Assembly (NCBI GenBank): GCA_963513935.1
Contig: OY740773.1
Span: 99,557,291-99,621,290 of the forward strand
Length of the DNA: 64,000 nt
From: Aphrophora alni
Lineage: Eukaryota; Arthropoda; Insecta; Hemiptera; Aphrophoridae
Reading direction: 5' to 3'
Shown piece after piece: positions 56,509-64,000 of this stretch. The position numbers and the translations under genes are program-made. Positions within the stretch are counted from its first letter, which is position 1. Every line of letters starts with the position of its first letter. A model generated the notes under the pieces. That model was given only the letters and a program-made list of their open reading frames with translations, was not told the DNA's origin and made no database searches.

Positions 56509-56657
56509 TTTTGTGACCGTCTCCCGCTTTTTCAACGAAAAACCCTGGTTTTGGATCTGGAAGAGTTCCGAGAGCCGCGAGAAGGAAGTTGAACGGCAGA
56601 CCGCTACGGGACGAGGTCAGTCCATTTTTAATTAAAAAGCGGGAGACGGTCACAAAA

Positions 56658-56677
56658 TGGTGTCAGAAGTGGGATTC
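56658..56677 (+). promoter_or_regulatory. tRNA-Leu-type primer-binding site, copy 4
   Basis: Identical to copy 2, one period further on. It precedes the longest version of the leader and short frame. Confidence 0.7.
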
Positions 56678-56727
56678 AAAACAACTGGTGTTTTGGGATC
56701 GGCGCAGTAAAACGTAACACGTAAGCA

Positions 56728-56910
56728 GTGCTCATGGCGTCAACTTCAAGTCAAAGTACGTCTAGACGCCAACGGCTTAAACGTAAAGGAACATTACCCA
56801 ATTACAACGATGATAATGACTTGGATACAGTGTCTCCACCGTTGTCAGAGAAACGTAATCATAGCAATCCCACTTCTGACACCAGTTGTGACCGTCTCCA
56901 CTTCTTTTGA
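56728..56910 (+). pseudogene. Truncated N-terminal frame of an LTR-retrotransposon (gag-like position)
   Basis: A 60-codon frame starts 50 bases after the primer-binding site, where Gag would begin. It opens MASTSSQSTSRRQRLKRKG, then LPNYNDDNDLDTVSPPL. It is hydrophilic, Ser/Arg-rich and has no domain. It stops at the CACTTCTTTTGA block. A copy in the same position (55986 onward) has small differences. No capsid, protease, integrase or RT follows. The identification rests on position after the PBS and is inference. Confidence 0.4.
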
Positions 56911-56997
56911 CCAGCTGGAAGCTCCGGCTGGCTGGAGACCGCGTACCATTAGCCTAATCTTGTCAGGATAGGTCAAGGAGTCGGGTTAGGACGCTAA

Positions 56998-57294
56998 TGA
57001 ACGCACGCAACGCAAGTTAAATTAAATGTTCTCTTTTATTTTAGCGCCGAATTTGAAGATTACAGAAATAATTATAATTTATAAAAAAGACATAACGGGG
57101 CTAGATAAAGCCTTAATAGTGGCCGAAAAGCATACCGATTAATTATATAGCACGTGGCTGAAAATGGACTGACCTCGTCCCGTAGCGGTCTGCTGTTCAA
57201 CTTCCTTCTCGCGGCTCTCGGAACAGACTCTCTCCCGGCTCGCTGGTTCAAGCCCTCCATTCCTCGGTTCTCCCACTTTCTACGTAATCTTACA
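56998..57294 (-). promoter_or_regulatory. LTR-like segment with TATA and AATAAA, minus orientation
   Basis: On the minus strand the segment could begin TGTAAGATTACG and end GCGTTCA. It holds CTATATAATTAATC (TATA-like) and then CTAAAATAAAAGAG (polyadenylation-like), the order found in an LTR. It includes the GTTCCGAGAGCCGCGAGAAG to GGTCAGTCCATTTT stretch present in the array cassettes in the opposite orientation. Terminal TG/CA and target-site duplications are uncertain, and neither a PBS nor a purine tract abuts it. Confidence 0.4.
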
Positions 57295-57439
57295 CTGCTC
57301 AACAACATTGCAAGTGCCAATTGATATTTTATTATTTAGAATCCCTTCCCATTACATCCTAATTTATACTTATTGTAGTTTTTATTTGGTGGGCTCCTTG
57401 GCTGGGCCACACAGGTATAGTTTTGTAACTAGTACATCA

Positions 57440-57472
57440 CTGAAGATGGCGACTCGTCGTTGAAACGTGTTT
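57440..57472 (+). ncRNA. Hammerhead-like motif 6
   Basis: CTGAAGAT, then GGCGAC-tc-GTCGTT (six pairs with two G-U), then GAAACGTGTTTG. The core boxes CTGANGA and GAAA are intact. An extra T separates the first box from the stem in all copies, unlike the textbook hammerhead. Confidence 0.4.
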
Positions 57473-58448
57473 GTGTTCAAGTATTATTTTACTAAACAGA
57501 GTGACTAAAACGTATACTGACTTTATATTGTACTTAAAATAACTGATAATTAGTGACAAGGAATAAGAATAGAAGGTATTCGACAAGACTTCTCTTCGTC
57601 CAAGAAAATAACTAAGGATTACTTAGTCAGTATACGAAGTACATTGAAAATAGGAAAAAATTCGATTTCTGCATTTTGACGGATTTTCGTATTTCATGGC
57701 CTCGGAAAACTGAAATATTATATTTCATCACTTGGACCAAAAGTGAAGCTTTTCATACAAGCTCAAGTTTAACGGCCGAGGACAGAAAATGAGATAGGAT
57801 CGAACAACATCTTTTGGTCTAAATGATGTTTTTTTTCTCGCTATATTTTTTCGTTATACTGCAAATAATATAAGAAAACAATTTCACAAAAACTGAAATG
57901 TTATAACCTATTTACCTTCAAATCGATGGTAACAGCTGTTTTATCTGTTATTTACAATCGAGAGTATCAGGTGTTTTTATAGACGCTTTACAAACGTTAA
58001 TTAATTCGTATAAACGAAGTAACAGCTGATGACTTCGACCTCAGTTGATGTTTTTAGCTCCTAGGACTAAAAAGAACAACGTTAGCATCTCAATGCATGT
58101 ATTGAAAACAATTGTTTTTGAAGCAGTATGACGAAAACGATTTTCGACATGGCGTCCGTAAGTCGTCTGTATTTAAACATAGTAGCTGCAAAAATTAAGA
58201 TAGGATTAATTTGATATAGGAAGTGTGTTCAAATAGAAACCTACAGAAAAATCGTTTTGAAAATGTCAAATGGTGGATATTTTAAACAGTTTTTAACAAC
58301 ACAGTAAATTAGATAACACTAAACTTGTAGTTTTCAATTGTGCATGTGATTGGTAGATCAGGTGTCTTGCTCGTGTTCATTTTCAATTTCTAACTGACAT
58401 TTATTGGGCAAAACATTTTTGGTGCGTTGTTATTTCGTTTTGGAGATG
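57473..58448. other. AT-rich DNA, nothing firm
   Basis: A fragment GTCAAATGGTGGATATTTTA at 58264-58283 resembles the palindrome-arm theme. No gene. Confidence 0.3.
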
Positions 58449-58480
58449 GGTGAATGAGAAAGTTTGTGCATAGTTTATTT
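58449..58480 (+). repeat. R2 motif copy
   Basis: GGTGAATGAGAAAGTTTGTG, then CATAGTTTATTT. The hairpin half is lost. Confidence 0.65.
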
Positions 58481-59154
58481 TATATAACTAAAAATATCCC
58501 TAAGATTCGATTTAAGCAATAAAGTTACCCTTTCCAGACCAAGAGTTTTTCAAATCTTATTTTATTGATCTATAAATAAAGTTTATAACATCAGTTGTTG
58601 AATTGTTATTCTCGCAGTGCTACCATCTCTTGAAAAAAAAAATCAGGCTGATTACTATTGCTTTCTCAGATATATTATGTGGTACAGAGAAAGTTATGTG
58701 ATGGGTCAAAAAAGCAATGTTGAGTTTTGTGGATCTATTTCCACTGAATTGATAAAAGTTATTTTTGGAATGATGTCCGTTTGTCTACAGCACAATCGCG
58801 TGGTCCAATTTGAATCAAATTTGTTTTAGTCAAATTATGGTCATATCTTTGAACTATTTTTTCGATAACGCAAAACTTTCCGACAGAAGCTATAAGTAAT
58901 AAATACAAAACCACTCTTTTATCAAACGTTGGCAAACAAATTTTTTCTCAAGGGTAGCCTCCAAGGAGAGAAACAAAGCTATTCGTTACTATCTCAAAAA
59001 AGGTTTTCTTCACTTTCTTCTATTGTTAAAAGGCGAAGAACGTTCAATAATCATCGGTCTATTAAGAAAAAACACACGACTTAGGGTGTGAAGGTATATA
59101 TGAGCAGTTATTTTTATAAAGTCGAAGTCATTAAAGCAACCTAGTGTCTAAATA
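58481..59154. other. AT-rich DNA, nothing identified
   Basis: A degenerate reverse R1 scrap (GTTAAAAGGCGAAGAACGTT) lies near 59023. A 70-codon frame at 58617-58829 is unsupported. Confidence 0.3.
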
Positions 59155-59880
59155 TTAATTTTTTGTAAAATTAATATACATATTCATAATTAGAATAACT
59201 TGTAGTTTTATTTGATATTAGCAAAATACACATAAAATTTGCAAAAGACCTCGATAGTTTGTGTACCTTATCCAGCACAAGATATTTTTGTTTGTTACCG
59301 GTATATTTTTCTTACATGTATGACAATAGAAAATATATAAATGCAAAGTTGAAATATGTAGGATTTATTCCCTTGATTATGTAAACGGGTTGCGACTTCC
59401 AGACAAACAGACAAGCACTTGAAATTATAAGAATCCTTGGTTTTACCAATTAATTTAACATAATTAAGAGAAATCAATGAAATCTAGTCCATATTCTAAT
59501 GGCTATTGAATTGTTTATCTCACAAAAACTCCTTGTACGAATTTCTCATTGTGTTGTTTAATCAAGTTGTATTCGTCATATAAAAAACTGCAATATATGA
59601 TTTCACACTGCAATTTAATTTAAAATTCATATTTTTTTATCTAGATGCGTAGGTCACGTCGTGTTAAAGTTCACATATAATATTTAAAAAAAAAAAAAAT
59701 CATTTCCATACTTTTATGCCATTTAGCCGCAAGGTCATGTTTTGTTACCGTTAAATTTTTCCTAAATGTGGGACAATACAAAGAATAAAATGCAAAGTTT
59801 GAAATGTATAGGATTTATCCTCAAGACACACTTGTGAAATTATAAGAGTACTTGGTTTTACCTACGACCCCCAAAAAGAA
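59155..59880 (+). repeat. R3 repeat, one full and one partial copy
   Basis: Copy one starts with ATATACATATTCATAATTAG (59170) and runs through ATGACAATAGAAAATATATA, GTTGCGACTTCCAGACAAAC, GGCTATTGAATTGTTTATCT and GATGCGTAGGTCACG (about 59660). A second copy starts late and runs from GTGGGACAATACAAAG (59767) to the GAGTACTTGGTTTTACC block (59847). It lacks the middle. Confidence 0.65.
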
Positions 59881-59914
59881 GACATTGAATAATTAAAAGT
59901 ATCAGAGTCAGAGG

Positions 59915-60050
59915 AAAACAAAAGTTGGTCAAGATAGAGATGTAAAAAAGGCGAAAGAGAGGGATCTAAACCAAGACTACATGAAAAAACTATAGATCCA
60001 TCTAGATCCGTCAGGATTGCGATACTGTACTCGTTAAAATAAAGCCCTTA
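59915..60050 (-). repeat. R1 family copy
   Basis: Reverse-sense blocks: GAAAACAAAAGTTGGTCAAG, AAGACTACATGAAAAAACTA, TAGATCCATCTAGATCC and ATTGCGATACTGTACTCG. Confidence 0.65.
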
Positions 60051-60769
60051 TGATCCTAAAAATCCAGTTGGTGAGTAACGATTAAATAAAAAAATCGGCC
60101 GTCGAGACTGTTATAAAATACTTCTATTCTCAAAGTATCGCCTCTACCACTGTCGTTGAGATTTTAGTGAAGATGAATGATCTAAAAACCTTGTGTAAAA
60201 TCGCAAATGAAAATTTTACTTTTTAGGAATAATTGGGGAAAACCATATCGAAGCTAACCATACAATTGCTCAATTTTATCAAATACTATTTACACTGACA
60301 TGTGCCACTTTTCTGATAAAAAACGACTCATTTTAAATACATCACACTTTGGAAATTACAGTAGCAAAGACAAACATGTATTGATGTATTGACAGTTCAT
60401 TACAGCATGAAATATTCACAATAAATAACAACAAATTGTTTGCCCAAAACACTTAATTTATGAGACTTTGCCGCATTGTTTGGTCAATACGGTATAGGTT
60501 GTGTTATACAAAATACCTCTAATACGGAGTTGTAAATAAAGAGCGCTACAAAGCAGTTAGGAACATATACCATGTGATTTGTTATTCTGGACTGAATACA
60601 TCGATCAAATGTATTGTTTAAAAATCCTTTGTTCTATGTCAATATAAAAGGTGTATTGTGATACAATGACAAGGTTTAATGATGGTATAAATTGCTTTTA
60701 GAAATCCTCAAATATTTTGTGGATTACTTGGATAATTCGAAATAATCATATCTGACTGCAAAAAAGTCG
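60051..60769. other. AT-rich DNA, nothing firm
   Basis: A weak match to the R2-associated body (GTAAAATCGCAAATGAAAAT near 60195). No gene. Confidence 0.3.
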
Positions 60770-60905
60770 ATGGGCGCCATCATCGTACTTGCCCAGTTCC
60801 AAGCACTAAAAATAGTTTCTCTAGATGTAATGCCCGAAAGTTGGTTTCTTCGACCTTGTAGGGATTTTTGAATTATATGTATGATCAAGGGGTCTTATCC
60901 AGTAT
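60770..60905 (+). repeat. R4 repeat copy
   Basis: TTGGTTTCTTCGACCTTGTA then GGGATTTTTGAATTATATG, related to 49900-50075 and 26691-26825. Confidence 0.45.
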
Positions 60906-60999
60906 AGGGTAAGTTTGATTCAAACAGTTTTCTGAAAATCACTACTTGCTTCATGTAGGTTACACACTAATGAGTTTGTAGAGGTGTTCACTCGCTTTG

Positions 61000-62165
61000 C
61001 TCGTGTGAGTTTAAGTTGTACGGACTGATGGACAGACAGACAAGAGCGTGAAATTCGAAAAAATTTTGGTTTTACCTACGGACCCTAATAAAGAGAAATC
61101 ATGAAAATCCAATCCATTAAAGGTTATTAGTATTGTTATTTCATACCTCACAAAAACTATATTTAAACAAAACATACCCTGTAAGCATTTCTCATTGTGT
61201 AGTTAAATTAAATTGTATTCGTCATATTAAAAACTATTATATATGTTTCCGCACTAAAATTTAATTTCAAATCAAAATAATTTTTTTCTCAGATTTGTAG
61301 GTCACGCCGTTAAGTTAGATGAGGGTGACAGGATGTCTGAGACTTTAAATTTTACCTAACACAAAAGATTTAATTTGTTCATCAAATAAACATACATATT
61401 CATAATCAGAATGACTTGTAATTTTATTTATTACTCCACACATAATATACCCTCTCCTCAAAAAACGTTCTTGCCTAAGGTTATTTTTTGTTACTGGTAT
61501 ATTTTTTTTCTAAATGTGGAACAATAAAAAAATATTTGCAAAGTTTTAAATATATAGGTTTTATCGTCTTATATGTAGCGGGTGAATTTATTTTGGTTTT
61601 ACCTAAGCACCTTAATAAAGATAAATCAATGAAAATGCAATTCACCGTTAATGGCTATTGAATTGTTTGTCTCACATCTCACAAAAACTACTTTTAAAAC
61701 TTATACGCTAAGCATTTCTCATTGTGTAGTTAAATTAAGTTGTATTCGTCATACAAAAAACTATAATATATGATTCGCACTGCAATTTAATTTCACGATG
61801 CTAATAATTTTCTCCTAATTTGTAGGTCACGGCTTGTTCATGTTAGAGAAGGGAGCATGATACCTGACACTTTAAATTTGGCCTATCACTAAGATATTCA
61901 TTTTTCGTCAAATAAACATTTATAATCGTAATCAGAATAACTTCTAGTTTTATTTGATATCCCAAATATAATATTTTCATTTAAAATAGTTTCATCCTTT
62001 TGATAGCGCTATATTTTCTCTATATGTGGGACAATACAAAGAATATAAATGCATAGTTTGAAATATATAGGATTAATTGTCTTGTCTGTGTAGACTGGTT
62101 GCGACTTACAGACAGTAACGTTTTTAATAGTTCTTGGTTTTACCTGCGAACCCCCAAAAAGGAGA
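61000..62165 (+). repeat. R3 repeat, three partly tandem copies
   Basis: A 5'-truncated copy runs from a GACAGACAGACAAGAGCGTG block (61032) to GATTTGTAGGTCACGCC (61294). The next copy starts with AAACATACATATTCATAATC (61387) and reaches ATTTGTAGGTCACGGC (61818-61833). The last starts at about 61910 and ends after GACTTACAGACAGTAACG and the TTCTTGGTTTTACCTGCG block near 62150. Copy-to-copy spacing is about 525 bases. Confidence 0.7.
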
Positions 62166-62335
62166 AACTTTGTTGCGTTCAAATTCTTGAGATGTAGAGG
62201 ATGAACAAAATGCTAGCTGTGCTCTCTTTGGCGTTTCACCGTCCTTGACCTCCTCGTCTCCAATACAACCACGCACATATTACAGTGCCACGTTCTTCTT
62301 CGCCTCCCTCTGGATCACAAGTATTTAATGTAAGG
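62166..62335. other. GC-richer non-coding stretch
   Basis: A CCGTCCTTGACCTCCTCGTC block and neighbours give a slightly higher GC content. No frame was recognised. Confidence 0.3.
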
Positions 62336-62355
62336 TTAGGTTAGGTTAGGTTAGG
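62336..62355 (+). repeat. Interstitial TTAGG x4
   Basis: Four exact TTAGG units, the ancestral insect telomere repeat, preceded by AAGG and followed by GCG. The array is far too short for a telomere. Confidence 0.85.
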
Positions 62356-62999
62356 GCGTTTGCGATTACCAAACTTATCTTATACTTCGTGTAAGTCATA
62401 ATTCTAACAAACACAATGTCGATCCGTAAACTGTTGTCTCAAACACTTCTTATCTGATTTTCATGATAATCTATGTACGTACGATATCCGTTCAGGTTTT
62501 AATTTTTGCTTTATTTTTCCAAATTGAATCAATAGTTTCCAAGTTATAACAGAATTCTTAGGTGAAAACATATCCTAGAAAAAAACAATACATTTTCTAA
62601 AGCTGCTTTAAGTTATTGTTTTTAGAATGACTGTACCGCCTACGACTGATCTTCACCTGAACAAACTGTAGACAATATAAAACGACAATGAATAACTAGG
62701 TCACACATTAACTGAGGCAATAGCAACCGGTATTAACTACGATAAATATGTGTCGTACAGTAAGTACTTCTCTGCTGGAATCCATTCGACTTTGTCCTTT
62801 GACATTCTTCCTAATATTTATGTAGGAATTATTATTTAAACGAGGTACCTACATCGCGCGGAAAGTTTGTATACATTTTCATGCACACAACTTGTGTTAA
62901 AACAAACAAATGTAGTAGGTCAATTTATTAATTTAAAGGAAGATTTTTAGTTTGTTTAATGTAAAATCTAAACTTTAAAACATTGGTCAATCCATAGTG
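62356..62999. other. AT-rich DNA, nothing identified
   Basis: No coding or repeat signal was recognised. Confidence 0.35.
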
Positions 63000-63115
63000 T
63001 CCCCAGCTGAATCTACACCATTTTTCATTTATTCTTAGGTTAAATCCTCTTTTTTATCTTTCTCATCACTTCTAGTTCGCTCCCGACCCTGACGTCACAA
63101 CAGTATTGGTGATCT
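63000..63115 (+). repeat. R1 family copy (partial)
   Basis: CCCCAGCTGAATCTACACCA, TTCTTAGGTTAAATCC, TTATCTTTCTCATCAC and CTCCCGACCCTGACG. Confidence 0.6.
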
Positions 63116-63118
63116 AAG

Positions 63119-63129
63119 GTTAGGTTAGG
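63119..63129 (+). repeat. Interstitial TTAGG x2
   Basis: AAGGTTAGGTTAGGGCGTT repeats the junction seen at 62332-62360, including the GCGTT that follows the TTAGG run. Confidence 0.7.
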
Positions 63130-63615
63130 GCGTTATCGTTGACACATTAAGTTATTAAAAATCGATGACAAATTTTCATGATGATGTGTCAATGATTTTT
63201 AATTTTTGATTTTAATATTATTTTTTCAAGAGTTATGAGTACTCAACAATAATTACCAGTCTTAATGGGACGACGCTTTCATATGGCTGAACGACCTTAC
63301 GATGTTTTGGATCTGACGATGACGGTTTACCGTCGTAACTAGTTTTCCACAAGGATGAAATTTGGATTGTCAGACAGCAAAATTAAGGTAAACAATCTAT
63401 AATATATTCAAATTTCTAAACGGTTTCTTACTAACTCATTTTGTGTACATTTGAAATCTGTATTCAGTATTGTTTGTAGGCATTATATGATGAACATTAA
63501 AAGAGGCTTAACTAAAATATAAAACATTTAAAACTAACCTCAAAAATAGACACGAATTAAAGCTTTAGTAGGCAAAATATTAATTTAATTTCGGTTAAAT
63601 TTAGTAAGCAAGTTA
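63130..63615. other. AT-rich DNA, nothing identified
   Basis: Ordinary sequence with no recognised feature. Confidence 0.35.
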
Positions 63616-63765
63616 GTAGTTTCCTTGTTGCTTTAAAGGCAAAACCCTCCTGACTACTCCATCAGGGTCGGAAAAGAAAAAGACCAGATAGGAATGATGT
63701 AAGTGTGACGCCCTCCTGATGTTTGCAGCCGAAAACCCCTCTAGATGGATCCAACAATCCCCAGC
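63616..63765 (-). repeat. R1 family copy
   Basis: Reverse-sense blocks: TTCCTTGTTGCTTTAAAGGC, CATCAGGGTCGGAAAAGAAA, GACCAGATAGGAATGATG and the AATCCCCAGCTGG end. The interior is shortened relative to other copies. Confidence 0.6.
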
Positions 63766-64000
63766 TGGCAGGTTGAGCAAAAATCAGTAAGGATGGATCG
63801 GCGATAGTGATATTAGACGCAAAGTCAAGAACAACGCAGTTTGAATCAGAATTACTTTTTTATTTAAAAAGTTACTAATTATTATCAATTACAAATCAAG
63901 TTCTTATTTCTTTTTGGCAAAACCTACGACCCCTCCTTTTAAAAATGTGAAAAAAGATAAACCATAACTGTCGTGAGCTACCAACTCGTGCCGACACCAG
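63766..64000. other. Window end, nothing identified
   Basis: No feature was recognised before the window stops. Confidence 0.3.

Larger units (their letters stand above)
55365..56945. mobile_element. Alternating-orientation array of LTR-retrotransposon leader cassettes
   Basis: One cassette, in sense direction, is: LTR-derived piece (GTTCCGAGAGCCGCGAGAAG), PBS, leader, ATGGCGTCAACTTC start, and GACCAGCTGGAAGC. It appears in turn as a short plus piece (55365-55433), minus (55481-55759), plus (55909-56182), minus (56230-56508) and plus (56658-56945). The pattern repeats with an exact 749-bp period: identical frames start at 55606 and 56355, and at 55904 and 56653. Each orientation switch forms a hairpin. 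One stem carries CGCGGTCTCCAGCCAGCCGA around a 47-base loop. The other carries GCGGGAGACGGTCACAAAAT around the LTR piece. This is far from a normal LTR-retrotransposon. Confidence 0.8.

Noticed and set aside
55343..56653. Identical 87/81- and 70-codon minus frames repeated every 749 bp
   Set aside because: They are antisense or hairpin read-through of the leader array. Their identity comes from the tandem duplication, not from selection.
62336..62355. Telomere
   Set aside because: Only four TTAGG units within ordinary repeat-rich DNA, with sequence continuing on both sides.

Overview
The window is eukaryotic nuclear DNA, almost certainly from an insect. It is AT-rich with no operon structure, and it holds microsatellites, interstitial TTAGG repeats (the insect telomere unit), decayed non-LTR retrotransposons of arthropod type, a Helitron and many foldback/MITE-like repeats. 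Frequent AGGCCTA words and overall texture would suit a hemipteran, but that is a guess. I found no convincing intact host gene, and no rRNA, tRNA or CRISPR. Most long reading frames are shadows, microsatellite translations or transposon debris.

Layout. 0.3-1.4 kb: an element with imperfect TIRs. 2.8-4.1 and 12.6-14.0 kb: the two arms of a long inverted repeat. Between them lie a Tigger/pogo-like relic, a 371-bp palindromic MITE, a 5'-truncated Jockey-type fragment with a ~52-bp target-site duplication, and a reverse-transcriptase relic. 15-19 kb: a ~390-bp dispersed direct repeat, an unknown coding-like fragment and a 134-bp (GA)n tract. 21.6-24.1 kb: a Helitron with its Pif1-like helicase remnant on the minus strand. 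25-32 kb: a DUF4780-like/retroelement chimera, hammerhead-like motifs, a second unknown coding-like piece and an RT relic with a YVDD box. 35-36.5 and 59-62.2 kb: partly tandem ~0.5-kb repeats. 37-38.2 kb: an RNase H tail caught between inverted repeats. 43.4-49.7 kb: a giant palindrome with two ~2.84-kb arms. 55.3-57.3 kb: an alternating-orientation array of LTR-retrotransposon leader cassettes carrying a tRNA-Leu primer-binding site. The rest is AT-rich DNA dotted with copies of two short families, here called R1 (at least 13 copies) and R2 (8 copies).

The most interesting structures are three. The first is the alternating LTR-leader array, which looks like an aberrant reverse-transcription or template-switch product. 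The second is the 6.3-kb palindrome built from an element family with CAGGG(T/C)G-type ends. The third is a set of seven dispersed motifs of the form CTGANGAT-stem-GAAA, some with compensatory stem changes, which resemble the hammerhead ribozymes of Penelope-like elements. All calls come from reading the sequence by eye. No alignment, folding or database search was run, so repeat boundaries are approximate.
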